Source: T3Sed10-241 sp036796255
Lineage (GTDB): Bacteria; Bacteroidota; Bacteroidia; Flavobacteriales_D; Cryomorphaceae
DNA length: 50,736 bases
NCBI GenBank assembly: GCA_036796255.1
Contig: DAIRDH010000021.1
Coordinates: forward strand, 1 to 50,736
Direction: 5' to 3'
A program made the position numbers and the translations under genes. The notes beneath the pieces are model-generated. The model was not told where the DNA came from. It saw only the letters and a list, made by a program, of their open reading frames with translations, and searched no databases. Positions 33,467 through 42,623 of the stretch are shown in pieces. Within the stretch, counting starts at the first letter, position 1. Every line of letters starts with the position of its first letter.

Positions 33467-35899
33467 TTACGCCACCTTCAGGGCTTTCTCAACTTTCTCT
33501 TCGGTAAGCGCTGTTTGCACCACTTCGATCATTTCATCCACATAGTGAAAGGTCAATCCCTCAATATACCTCGGGTTGATTTCGTTGATGTCTTTCTCGT
33601 TCTTGCTGCTGAGAATGATTTCTTTAATATCGGCGCGTTTGGCAGCGAGGATCTTTTCTTTGATGCCACCCACAGGAAGCACTTTTCCACGCAGCGTGAT
33701 TTCACCGGTCATGGCGAGGTATTTTTTCACTTTGCGCTGGGTGAAGATCGATGCAAGGGCAGTAAGTATGGTGATACCGGCCGACGGACCATCTTTAGGC
33801 GTGGCGCCTTCCGGCACGTGAATGTGTACATTCCATTTGTCGAATACCTCCTGCTCAAGGCCAATAGAGTCGCTGTGCGACTTGAGGTATTCCAGTGCAA
33901 TCATGGCCGACTCCTTCATTACATCGCCAAGGTTTCCCGTAAGGGTAAGCTTGCCTTTGCCTTTGGTGAGCGAAGTCTCGATAAAAAGGATGTCGCCACC
34001 CACGGGAGTCCAAGCGAGGCCTGTGACCACGCCAGCCACATCGTTGTCCTGGTATTTGTCTTTGGCATGGGCCGGGCCGAGAATTTTGCCGAGGTCATCC
34101 CTGTTCACGGTAACCGTAAAATCCTCATTCATGGCAATTTGTTTGGCACGGTTGCGTACGAGTTTCGAAATGATCTTCTCAAGTCCGCGCACACCCGATT
34201 CGTTGGTGTACTCCACCACCATCTGTTCCAGAACGCCCTTGCCCAGCTTGATCTGTGTGGCTTTAAGTCCATTTTCGTTCAACTGCTTTGGCAAAAGGTG
34301 ACGCCTGGCGATTTCCATTTTTTCCTCTACGGTGTATCCATTTACCTCAATGATTTCCATCCGGTCGCGGAGGGCGGGGTGCACCGTGTTGAGGCTGTTG
34401 GCCGTGGCGATAAACATCACCTTCGAGAGGTCGTAATCCATCTCCACGTAGTTGTCATAAAAGGCGCCATTTTGCTCAGGGTCGAGCACCTCTAGCATTG
34501 CTGAGGAAGGGTCACCGTGCGAGTCGCGGCCGAGCTTGTCTATTTCATCGAGGATGAACAGCGGATTGGAGGTGCCGGCTTTTTTGATGTTTTGAATAAT
34601 GCGGCCAGGCAGCGCTCCGATATAGGTTTTGCGGTGGCCCCTGATTTCGGCCTCATCGCGCAACCCACCGAGTGACATCCGGGCGTATTTGCGCCCAAGC
34701 GCCTCAGCAACAGACTTGCCAAGTGAAGTTTTACCCACACCTGGAGGGCCATAAAGGCAAAGGATGGGCGATTTCATATCGCCTTTCAGCTTGAGCACTG
34801 CGAGGTGCTCAATGATGCGCTCCTTCACTTTCTCGAGGCCATAGTGGTCGCGGTCCAGTATGCGTTGGGCACGTGCAAGGTCAAATTTGTCTTTGGAATA
34901 TTCATTCCAGGGAAGTTCCAGCAATAGCTCTACGTAGTTGAGCTGCACGGAGTAATCGGCCCCTTGCGGATTCATGCGCTCCAGGCGCTCCAGTTCCTTG
35001 CCAAATGCTTTGGCGGTTTTTTCGTCCCACTTCTTCTTTGCCGATCGCTTGCGCAAATCCTGCACGAGTGCATCCTGAGGGTTTCCGCCCAGCTCTTCCT
35101 GTATCGTCTTCATCTGCTGGTGGAGGAAGTACTCCCGCTGCTGCTGATCGATATCGGTTTTCACCTTGGACTGAATGTCGTTTTTGAGCTCAAGCAATTG
35201 CAATTCCTTGGTGAGGTATTGTAACACCATCTCGGCGCGCTTCCGCAAATCCGCAGTTTCGAGCAATTGTTGCTTGTCGCTCACCTCTGCATTCATATTG
35301 CTCGAGATGAAGTTGATCATGAAGCTGTGGCTCTCAATGTTTTTAATGGCAAATGCGGCCTCACTCGGTATGTTGGGCGAGTGCTTGATGATTTGCAAAG
35401 CGAGGTCTTTCAGGGAGCTCACGAGGGCTTCAAACTTTTTTTGGCCATTGGCCGGTTTGATTTCAGAAAACTCCTTCACCGATGCCCTGATGTACGGCTC
35501 TTCGGTGATGAGCTCCAGCATTTCGAAGCGCTTCTTGCCCTGTATGATGACGGTCGTGCTGCCATCGGGCATTTTGAGCAACCGGATGATGCGGGCTACC
35601 GTTCCTATGCGGTTGAGGTCGTCAAAGTCTGGGTTTTCAATGCTTTGCTGCTTCTGGCTTATTACACCTACGGTGCGGTCGCCTTTGTAAGCATCCTGCA
35701 CCAACTTGATGCTTTTGTCGCGGCCTACAGTGATGGGCAGTACCACGCCTGGAAACAATACGGTATTGCGGATGGGAAGTATAGGGAGCTCAGTGGGCGT
35801 CTCCTCCTCGTTCATCGCCTCTTCGTCTTCAGCACTGATTAATGGAATAAATTCTGTTTCTGAATCTATGACATCGGTAAATTCTATTCTTTCAAACAT
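33467..35899 (-). CDS. lon: ATP-dependent protease Lon
   Basis: An 810-residue LonA. The N-terminal substrate domain starts LPILPIRNTVLFPGVVLPI (about residues 38-56). The AAA+ module has Walker A YGPPGVGKTSLGKS (about 375-388) and Walker B FILDEIDKL. The protease domain has the catalytic Ser in PKDGPSAGITI and Lys in GGIKEKILAAKRADI. An acidic N-terminal leader of about 35 residues (SAEDEEAMNEEETP) is typical for the phylum. I chose ATG 35899 (MFERIEF); upstream codons overlap the dyad element. Lon degrades misfolded and regulatory proteins. Confidence 0.96.
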   Translation of the reverse strand: MFERIEFTDVIDSETEFIPLISAEDEEAMNEEETPTELPILPIRNTVLFPGVVLPITVGRDKSIKLVQDAYKGDRTVGVISQKQQSIENPDFDDLNRIGTVARIIRLLKMPDGSTTVIIQGKKRFEMLELITEEPYIRASVKEFSEIKPANGQKKFEALVSSLKDLALQIIKHSPNIPSEAAFAIKNIESHSFMINFISSNMNAEVSDKQQLLETADLRKRAEMVLQYLTKELQLLELKNDIQSKVKTDIDQQQREYFLHQQMKTIQEELGGNPQDALVQDLRKRSAKKKWDEKTAKAFGKELERLERMNPQGADYSVQLNYVELLLELPWNEYSKDKFDLARAQRILDRDHYGLEKVKERIIEHLAVLKLKGDMKSPILCLYGPPGVGKTSLGKSVAEALGRKYARMSLGGLRDEAEIRGHRKTYIGALPGRIIQNIKKAGTSNPLFILDEIDKLGRDSHGDPSSAMLEVLDPEQNGAFYDNYVEMDYDLSKVMFIATANSLNTVHPALRDRMEIIEVNGYTVEEKMEIARRHLLPKQLNENGLKATQIKLGKGVLEQMVVEYTNESGVRGLEKIISKLVRNRAKQIAMNEDFTVTVNRDDLGKILGPAHAKDKYQDNDVAGVVTGLAWTPVGGDILFIETSLTKGKGKLTLTGNLGDVMKESAMIALEYLKSHSDSIGLEQEVFDKWNVHIHVPEGATPKDGPSAGITILTALASIFTQRKVKKYLAMTGEITLRGKVLPVGGIKEKILAAKRADIKEIILSSKNEKDINEINPRYIEGLTFHYVDEMIEVVQTALTEEKVEKALKVA

Positions 35900-35928
35900 G
35901 TATTGATTGCGTTTCTCATTTGTATAAT

Positions 35929-35950
35929 CAGGACAAGTTGTCATGTCCTG
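35929..35950. promoter_or_regulatory. Nested dyad upstream of lon, containing GACAA-G-TTGTC
   Basis: CAGGACA (35929-35935) pairs with TGTCCTG (35944-35950), and inside lies the perfect dyad GACAAGTTGTC (35932-35942). It lies 30-51 bp before the lon ATG. The 11-bp core matches the one upstream of htpG at all but the central base. A repressor site is the simplest reading, but this is inference. Confidence 0.45.
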
Positions 35951-36007
35951 CCTCACAAAACGGGATTTTCATTCCGTTGCGCATAGGGGTCAAGCCCCGT
36001 GCCAAAC

Positions 36008-37213
36008 TCACTTTCGCCATTTGGCGTCAAGCTCAAATATGGCCTTAAAGATGGCCATATCCACTTCTGTGAAGGGCACGCCCCGTCTCGCCGTCATGGC
36101 CCGGGCCATTTCATAAGCCCTATCGAGGTCGAAGTCTATGAAACCCTCGGCACTTCCCCATGAAAATGAAGGTATGAATTTTTGCGGAAAGCCACTGCCG
36201 TAGACGTTCGAACATACGCCCACCACAGCGCCGGTGTTGAACATGGTGTTGATGCCGGCCTTGCTGTGGTCGCCCATCACGAGTCCGTGAAATTGCAATC
36301 CGGTGTCCTGCTGCGTTTCACTGTCATAATTCCAGACGCGCACCGGGCCATAGTTGTTTTTGAGGTTGGATGTGTTGGTATCTGCCCCCAGGTTGCACCA
36401 CGAGCCTACCACGCTGTTGCCAAGGAAGCCGTCGTGGCCTTTATTGCTGTAATCGTGTATAATGCTATTGTTTACTTCGCCACCTACTTTGCAATGTTTG
36501 CCAATGCTCGTGGGGCCATAAATCTTGGCACCCATTTTCAGGCTGCTGCCTTCGCCGAGATAAAGCGGTCCGCGCACGGTACAACCCTCCATCACTTCAG
36601 CCCCACGGGCTATGTAGATTGGGCCGGTTTCCGCATTGAGTGTGCAGGGCCTCAATATGGCGCCTTGCTCCACGTAAATATCATCGCCCAGGGTGGTTAC
36701 CCCTTTCGGGAATTCGATGGTGCGCATGCCCAATGAAAGCGCGTTGAAGTCATCTTTAAGGATGTCACCATTGTATGTAAAAATGTCAGCCGGACTCTTG
36801 ATGAAAGTGACCGCATCGGGGTATACGCTCCGCGATTCGGCCATGTCGTTGAGCCTGGGATGCTCCATTTTTGCGACAGCAGTGATAATTGCCGCAGTTT
36901 GTTCAGCGCTGCAATGCATTGCAATCATCTCGCCCTGTGCTGCGAGCATCTGGCCTTTCGGCAAATTTGAAATCAATGCGATCAGTGCCTTGCCCGGAAT
37001 CACCGAGGCATTGATCACGATGGCTTCATCGGCGGAAGCGCAAGGAAATTTTTTTGACAAGTGTGCTGCGGTGCATATCCCTACTGTAGTCCCGAGCTGC
37101 TTCTCCCACTTGTCGACAATGCGGTCCATCCCCAGCAGCAGGTGTGATACAGGCCGTGTAAATGTGAGCGGCAACAATCTTTTGAAATTGAGGTCGGCGA
37201 GGATGTAAGGCAT
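36008..37213 (-). CDS. GlmU-like putative sugar nucleotidyltransferase (alternative Bacteroidota type)
   Basis: About 401 residues. The N-terminal part has LADLNFKRLLPLTFTRPVSH (about residues 4-23) in place of the standard nucleotidyltransferase start. The C-terminal part (about 180-370) is a left-handed beta-helix with hexapeptide repeats (IYIARGAEVMEGCTVRGPLY, KMGAKIYGPTSIGKHCKVGG). This is the alternative bacterial GlmU-like family found beside L31 in Bacteroidota. It may make UDP-GlcNAc or another nucleotide sugar for envelope synthesis; activity is inferred from the family. I chose ATG 37213. TACTTTCA upstream is a weak -7 box. Confidence 0.87.
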   Translation of the reverse strand: MPYILADLNFKRLLPLTFTRPVSHLLLGMDRIVDKWEKQLGTTVGICTAAHLSKKFPCASADEAIVINASVIPGKALIALISNLPKGQMLAAQGEMIAMHCSAEQTAAIITAVAKMEHPRLNDMAESRSVYPDAVTFIKSPADIFTYNGDILKDDFNALSLGMRTIEFPKGVTTLGDDIYVEQGAILRPCTLNAETGPIYIARGAEVMEGCTVRGPLYLGEGSSLKMGAKIYGPTSIGKHCKVGGEVNNSIIHDYSNKGHDGFLGNSVVGSWCNLGADTNTSNLKNNYGPVRVWNYDSETQQDTGLQFHGLVMGDHSKAGINTMFNTGAVVGVCSNVYGSGFPQKFIPSFSWGSAEGFIDFDLDRAYEMARAMTARRGVPFTEVDMAIFKAIFELDAKWRK

Positions 37214-37333
37214 GTCAAAATTTTTTGTGAAAGTACACAATCTGACTCAGTCGATGCAATGTGCCAAGGACATATTGTGCATCAGCAAGGCCCGGTATTC
37301 GTAGTGCCAGTGCAGCGGAAAAGGAAAATGAAG

Positions 37334-37373
37334 GCACAAAAAAACCCCTTCCGATGTGGAAAGGGGTTTGTGC
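37334..37373 (-). terminator. Terminator between rpmE2 and the GlmU-like gene
   Basis: On the minus strand, AAACCCC-TTTCC pairs with GGAAGGGGTTT with one bulged base, followed by TTTT. It lies 17 bp after the rpmE2 stop and would separate the two genes' transcripts in part. Confidence 0.75.
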
Positions 37374-37389
37374 AATATCTGTGCAGAGA

Positions 37390-37647
37390 TTAGTTCTTGT
37401 CGAACTTTGCGTAGCGCTTGCGGAACTTGTCCACACGGCCGGCAGTATCCACAAACTGCATCTTGCCCGTAAAGTAAGGGTGCGAAGTGTGTGAAATTTC
37501 AAGCTTGATCAATGGGTACTCATTGCCATCTTCCCACTGAATGGTTTCACTGGATGGAGCGGTAGAGCGACTCATAAAGCTATACTCGTTCGACATGTCT
37601 TTAAAAACAACAAGTCGGTAATCTTCTGGGTGAATGTCTTTTTTCAT
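37390..37647 (-). CDS. rpmE2: 50S ribosomal protein L31, type B
   Basis: An 85-residue L31. The start MKKDIHPEDYRLVVFKDMSN is the type B form. It lacks the CxxC zinc ligands of type A L31, so it does not need zinc. SHPYFTGKMQFVDTAGRVDK (about residues 55-74) is the conserved C-terminal part. Adjacent GlmU-like gene order is conserved in the phylum. It has its own promoter and terminator. Confidence 0.96.
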   Translation of the reverse strand: MKKDIHPEDYRLVVFKDMSNEYSFMSRSTAPSSETIQWEDGNEYPLIKLEISHTSHPYFTGKMQFVDTAGRVDKFRKRYAKFDKN

Positions 37648-37669
37648 GACCTATATGCTAATTGGGGCG

Positions 37670-37677
37670 CAAATGTA
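37670..37677 (-). promoter_or_regulatory. Bacteroidota -7 box (TACATTTG) for rpmE2
   Basis: TACATTTG on the minus strand, 22 nt before the rpmE2 ATG. Confidence 0.6.
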
Positions 37678-37795
37678 AGGCTTTGGTTTGAATATAGAAA
37701 GCCACAAAGGTAATTTTCTTTGCTGAATTGTGCGGAATTTATTAGATGTCCGCATGGTTGAATGCTTAGCCTGGCGCTGAAACCTGCTGTTAGCG

Positions 37796-37834
37796 AAAAA
37801 AAACAACGGCCGGCTTGCATCGCAAGCCGGCCGT
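37796..37834 (-). terminator. Strong terminator after the CHRD gene
   Basis: ACGGCCGGCTTGC pairs perfectly with GCAAGCCGGCCGT (13 bp) around a 3-nt loop; on the minus strand it is followed by TGTTTTTTTT. It begins 33 bp after the CHRD stop. Confidence 0.88.
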
Positions 37835-37866
37835 AGGGAATCAATTGTGATTTTAATGAACTGAAA

Positions 37867-39766
37867 TTAGTGCTTTACAACTTTGGCAGTGAAGCGCGTA
37901 TTTTCATTGCTCAATTGGATGAAGTAAATACCGCGGTTCAAATCGTTGAGTTGTACATCGAGTATGCCGCTGTTGTTTACGTTTACATTTTTCTGGCTTA
38001 CCATTTTGCCGCTAAGGTCCGTAAGGGTCAGGACGTAATTGCCTGACTCTACAGTGCCGAGGTCAATGCGTGTCACATCCGTAGCGGGGTTGGGGTAGGT
38101 GTTCAGCGGTCGACGCTGTGGCGTGTCGAATACAGAAGTCACCAGGTCGCTGCAAATGCTGGAACGCAACACTTGTCCGCGCAGCTCCCCACCTGGATTA
38201 TCTTCCGTGTGGATGTTTACGTAGACCATTTCGTTGCGGAAAGCTGCTGCTGCTGCGGCATCGAAGGGCATCATGTCGGTATCTTTCCAATATCCAAATG
38301 CCGCATCGGAGGTCATGGCCATGGTGGTAAATGGACCAAGATCGAATATTACACCGCCATTCTCACCCATGGGTGCTTCGTGGAAGTGGGCCTATGTGGC
38401 AGGGCCGCTCAGGTCATTCAATGCAAACATAAAGTGCACATTTCTCTGGTCGCGGTCAATGCTCACGATACCTGTACCGCTTCCCATGGTCTCTACAGCT
38501 GGCACTTCCTGCTCGCCGCTCAATGCAAAGGTGTAGCCTTCGCGTGCCAATTTGTACACTTGTCCGCGAATTTCGCCCGGTGCGTTCAATTCAGTATGCA
38601 CATTGATGTAAATCATTCCAGAAAGGAACTTATTGATGTTTTCTACGCTTAGGGCTGCGCCTGTAACGATACCTGATATGCGGTTGCCCATTACATTGTC
38701 GGTCATGTCGAGCAATACGCTGCCCGCTACTCCCGGCTCGGCTTCGTGAAAATGGGCCACAGTAATGGGGCCTGTCAAACCTGTGACCTGCACATCGTAA
38801 AATAGGGTGTCCATGGTATGGTTAAAGCTTACCAGTCCGAGCCCTACGCCGTCAGCATCCATAGGTGCGGGTACTTCCTGCTCGGTGTCGAGCCAGGCAT
38901 CGTGCGAAAGTCGGTTTTCCAACATAAGCTGACCGCGAATTTCTCCCGCAGGATTGTTTTCCGTGTGTATGTTGATGTAAATGCTGCCCATATTCATGGC
39001 TTCCAGAAGTCCTTCCGTTTCCGTTGGGTCAAATGAACCGCTGATGGTGTTTCCATCGATGAAACCACCAAGGTCGAGCACTACGGGACCATCTTCCCCT
39101 GCTGGCGCCATGTGAAGGTGTGCCATGGTCACTTCACTACTCATATTGTCAAAAACGGTGTAGAAAGTTACCAAATCACCTGATTTGCTGAGGTTGAAAG
39201 TAGCAAGGCCCATGGCATCGCTCACCACGTCGTGGTTTTCCTGCCCAGGATCGAGCATTGCGCGGTAAGCAAGGTCGCGCTCAAGCATGATTTGACCGCG
39301 CACTTCACCTCCTGGATTCTCGGCGGTGTGTATATTGAAGTACAGTTCATCGTTGAGCATTCTCGTGATCAACTCAGGAGTCAAATCCTCGCCTGTGATG
39401 GTGGCTTGGATGTTGTTTCCGGAAATGAAAGGGCCGAAATCGACCAATACACCCCCGTTTTCACCCATCATGCCTTCATGGATGTGGGCCATGGTAAATG
39501 GGTCCGCTCAGGCCTTGCACCGTGATGCTTACGCAAAGGGTGTCTTTATTGGCATTGATAAAAAATGCACCGACACCATTGGCGTCAGTTTCTACTGCGG
39601 GTACTTCCTGATCGCCGCTGAAGCGCGCTGTAAATAGCAAACTACCGGAGAGGTGGTTTCCAAAAGTTGTTGCGCTGACCATGCAGGCCAGGGCGAATGT
39701 CATTAATTTAGTAAAGGTTTTAATAATGTTGTTTTTAACGTATTTGCAACAGCTACGCCTCCGCAC
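37867..39766 (-). pseudogene. Four-CHRD-domain protein with T9SS sorting domain, broken by a frameshift and an amber codon
   Basis: Read as one gene, this encodes a signal peptide (around TFALACMVSATTFG), four CHRD (chordin-like) domains, each ending like NIHTAENPGGEVRGQ, and a type A T9SS sorting domain (NTYPNPATDVTRID...FTAKVVKH). CHRD 1 is split near 39488: CCCATTTACC has one T more than CCCATTACC, which would read PITMAHIHE. In CHRD 4, TAG at 38392-38394 sits in frame where the other copies have Met or Val (PAT-stop-AHFHEAPMGENG). The start is uncertain: GTG 39766 or an internal ATG at 39703. Both lesions leave the flanking domains well conserved, so they are recent, programmed, or sequencing errors. 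Confidence 0.82.
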
Positions 39767-39934
39767 ATGTTTCAGATTTTTTTGAAGCTGTTAAAATCCT
39801 ACAAATGGATTTTTCCAAAGTTTGATACAATTACCCATACCCAATTTAGAGCTTGGTTTTGTCCAGCTTCCGCCAAAAGCGTACCCCGGCAGTCCTTACA
39901 CTCATGAAATAGTCTGATTCAAGAAAGTATTTAC

Positions 39935-39942
39935 AATATTTG
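39935..39942 (+). promoter_or_regulatory. Near-consensus -7 box (AATATTTG) for the beta-helix lipoprotein gene
   Basis: Seven of eight positions fit TAnnTTTG. It ends 23 nt before GTG 39966. The 199-bp gap between the CHRD gene and this gene otherwise shows no coding signal. Confidence 0.4.
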
Positions 39943-39965
39943 CAAGCTTTTAAAGTTCATACCGC

Positions 39966-41474
39966 GTGACCTTTCGTTTTTCGAAATTTTCTGTTTGGAT
40001 GTGCGCTGCATTTTTTGCGGCCATCGCAATCTTTAGCAGCAGCTGCCGCGAGGATGATTTCAACGAGTCTCCCGATTTTTTGCTTGAATTCTCAGTGGAT
40101 ACGGTATTCTTTGATACCATATTTAATACCATAGGCTCTTCAACACAAATTGTAAAAGCCTACAACAGGAGCAGCGAGCGCGTGCGCATTGGCACTATAG
40201 ACCTTGAAAACGACCCGAACAATTCATACCGCATCAATATTGACGGATTGAGCGGAACTTCATTCACAGATATTGAGATAGGTGCGGAAGACAGCCTTTT
40301 CTTCTTTGTAGAAGTCACTGTCACGCCTGGCGACAACGAGCTGTATCCCTTTGTGGATGGCGCAGTGCGCTTTACCACCAATGGCAATTTACAACGCCTG
40401 CCGCTGGTGGCCTGGGGCTGGGATGCTATTTTTTATCCGCGGGCGCAAGACTCAGTCCGCGTAGTGCCCGGACTACCGCCATTCTATACCATCAGTGATG
40501 ATCCCGGCACCATCAATTGGACCGCCGACAGGCCCATCGTGGTGCGCAATTACCTCGTGATCGATGAAGGGCAACGCCTCAATATCGAACCGGGTACCCA
40601 AGTCTTTTTCCATCAAGGTGCCGGTTTGTGGATATACAGCGGGGGCAGTATACAGGCGGTAGGCACGCCACAGGAGCCGATCCGCTTTCAAGGCGACCGT
40701 CTTGAACCTTTCTTTGAAGAGCAACCCGGACAGTGGGACCGCATTTGGGTAAACGAAGGCAGCCAAAACAACCGTTTTGAAAATGTGGTGATTAAGAACA
40801 ACCTCATTGGCCTTCAGGTCGAGCCGCTTCCATTTGGCGAAGCCACCGGCCAGCTCAGCAACAACACCCTTCAGCTCAAGAACGTCATCATTCGCAACAA
40901 TTCCATTGCCAGCCTCTTTGTGCGCAATTACAAAGTGGAGGGAGAGAACCTGCTCTTCACACGTGCGGGGCAACACGTGCTCATCACCCAGGGCATCGGC
41001 CAATTCCGCTTTGACCATTGCACATTTGCCAACAACTGGAATTTCGGCATTCGCCAAACTCCAGCGGTGTTCCTCACCAATTTATACCAGGTGGATGAAA
41101 ATACCGTAGGTGTTGGTGATATCCTTAATAGCGGTTTCCGCAACTGCATTTTTCATGGAAATGGTTTCAATGAGTTTGCCGTTGATTTCAATACCGATAA
41201 TGCGAATATCAACCTCAATTTCACCAATTGTCTCTTTCGCGCAGAGGAAGAAGTCATCCTTGCTTTGGAAGCCGCAGAATACCTCAGCGGTCAAATTTAT
41301 GTGAACGAACAGCCCGGTTTTATCAATTTCGCAGCAGGGGATGTGCGCTTGCGCGAGGATGCCTTTGTGCGCGGGAAAGGGGTTGGTGGCGCAGGATTGC
41401 CCTCCAATGACCTTGTCAATTTCCCCTACGCCAATCCGCGGCCGCTGGGCGCATTGGAGTTTCAACCGGAGTAA
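39966..41474 (+). CDS. Right-handed beta-helix lipoprotein of unknown function
   Basis: A 502-residue surface or periplasmic lipoprotein. The signal ends FSSSC with Cys at about residue 22, followed by REDD. An N-terminal Ig-like region (about 30-140, FSVDTVFFDTIFNTIGSSTQ) precedes a parallel beta-helix (about 175-460) rich in N-F-I repeats: LNIEPGTQVFFHQGAGLWIY, FENVVIKNNLIGLQVE, LKNVIIRNNSIASLFVRNY and FRNCIFHGNGFNEFAVDFN. Beta-helix proteins often bind or cleave polysaccharides, but no catalytic motif is recognised. The start is GTG 39966. It is a common Bacteroidota hypothetical. Confidence 0.85.
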   Translation: MTFRFSKFSVWMCAAFFAAIAIFSSSCREDDFNESPDFLLEFSVDTVFFDTIFNTIGSSTQIVKAYNRSSERVRIGTIDLENDPNNSYRINIDGLSGTSFTDIEIGAEDSLFFFVEVTVTPGDNELYPFVDGAVRFTTNGNLQRLPLVAWGWDAIFYPRAQDSVRVVPGLPPFYTISDDPGTINWTADRPIVVRNYLVIDEGQRLNIEPGTQVFFHQGAGLWIYSGGSIQAVGTPQEPIRFQGDRLEPFFEEQPGQWDRIWVNEGSQNNRFENVVIKNNLIGLQVEPLPFGEATGQLSNNTLQLKNVIIRNNSIASLFVRNYKVEGENLLFTRAGQHVLITQGIGQFRFDHCTFANNWNFGIRQTPAVFLTNLYQVDENTVGVGDILNSGFRNCIFHGNGFNEFAVDFNTDNANINLNFTNCLFRAEEEVILALEAAEYLSGQIYVNEQPGFINFAAGDVRLREDAFVRGKGVGGAGLPSNDLVNFPYANPRPLGALEFQPE

Positions 41475-41504
41475 TTTTTCAAGTCCTTTCGCGACAAAGT
41501 CCAA

Positions 41505-42497
41505 CTATTTGCGCTGCTGGCTTTGCCTTACGTAATATATAAAATCCGTTTGCGGAGGCGTGTCCAGGCCTGCCTGCCTGCCCATGGTGATGAGTTGCCC
41601 GCGGTGGTAGGTGCTATGGTTCATGCAATGCTGTATAATATCAATCACATCAAGTGGGGCCCTGTCACCACCGGAACCGATGTTGCCCTTGAGTGCATCC
41701 GTAGAGAGTGTAGCCACATAGCTGTGAAAACTTTCAGAGGCTTGCAGCCAATTGGTGAGCAATTCCTGTGTGCTGCCCGCGTAATCCCTGGTCGGATTGT
41801 CCTCGTACGATTCACCTTTGAGTACCTGAAGCCAAAGGTATTCCGCGCTCCATATGTGGAGCACCGTGCTCCGAAGGGAGTTGAAACTGGAACTGATTTC
41901 GCGCTGCATTTGCTCATCATTGGCTGTGCTCAGCCATTCGGCCATTAAGGCATTTGCCCAGCGGTTATAATCGGTGTAACGCGCAGAAAGATTTCCTCCA
42001 TTTGACGCTGCTTCCTTGGCGCGCTCAAGGCTGTAATGCATGTCTTCCTGGCCTGTAGCACTAAGCATTATTTCCAGAATTCCATTGTCGGGAAAGCGGT
42101 ATGCGATGACTTGTGGGAAGTCATGTCCGGAATTTTCAAACAGGAAATAGGAGTCATCGCTCTGTGCCTTGTTCAACTTGAAGTGTATGGCCCTGCCATC
42201 ATTATGTCCGGGCACTTGGGCAATATAAGTGAGATTGCCTTCAATCGTCTTAATTTCCAGATATTCGAGAACAGTCCTTTTTTCATTTTTTGCGGAAGCG
42301 CCAAAACCTTTAAGGTGTCCCGGACTCAGCAAGTCCCAATGTTCCTGATAGCCCGCGCCCTCTGTGCTCTGCCATGTGCCTGTAAGCTTGTCGGGAAGTG
42401 ATGCTTCAGCCTTGGAGTGCTGGGCTTGAGCCGGATTTTGCGGAAGCAAAAGGAAAAGGGCAATTCCAAAATAGATCGGGGAAGGGAAGTGGTTCAT
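41505..42497 (-). CDS. Exported DUF6265-DinB fusion protein
   Basis: A 330-residue protein with a signal peptide (about residues 1-26, ending AQAQ). Residues about 35-155 resemble DUF6265 (LTGTWQSTEGAGYQEHWDLL, HDFPQVIAYRFPDNGILEIM). Residues about 170-325 form a DinB/YfiT four-helix bundle. The DinB metal-binding His pattern is visible as STVLHIWSAEYLW and HCMNHSTYHRGQL, so a metal site is likely intact. DinB-fold proteins are usually cytoplasmic thiol transferases or hydrolases, so an exported one joined to a lipocalin-like domain is unusual. It is convergent with the beta-helix gene, 30 bp away. Confidence 0.8.
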   Translation of the reverse strand: MNHFPSPIYFGIALFLLLPQNPAQAQHSKAEASLPDKLTGTWQSTEGAGYQEHWDLLSPGHLKGFGASAKNEKRTVLEYLEIKTIEGNLTYIAQVPGHNDGRAIHFKLNKAQSDDSYFLFENSGHDFPQVIAYRFPDNGILEIMLSATGQEDMHYSLERAKEAASNGGNLSARYTDYNRWANALMAEWLSTANDEQMQREISSSFNSLRSTVLHIWSAEYLWLQVLKGESYEDNPTRDYAGSTQELLTNWLQASESFHSYVATLSTDALKGNIGSGGDRAPLDVIDIIQHCMNHSTYHRGQLITMGRQAGLDTPPQTDFIYYVRQSQQRK

Positions 42498-42623
42498 ATT
42501 GTCGCTTTCCGCAAAGATAGCAGCAGCGGGCTATTGGCAGCCTACGTATGGATGGACAGGCCCTGGATTCTATGATTTTTTCAATTGCCTAAACACTGCA
42601 TAGTTGAAGGGGGTTATAAATCC

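Noticed and set aside
34540..34752. Short frames opposite lon, rpsA, htpG and other long genes
   Set aside because: They are antisense or out-of-phase shadows of well-conserved genes; none has its own promoter or protein-like motifs.
38392..39492. A stand-alone 366-residue CHRD protein
   Set aside because: It lacks a signal peptide and starts in the middle of a CHRD domain; the pieces on both sides continue the same domains.
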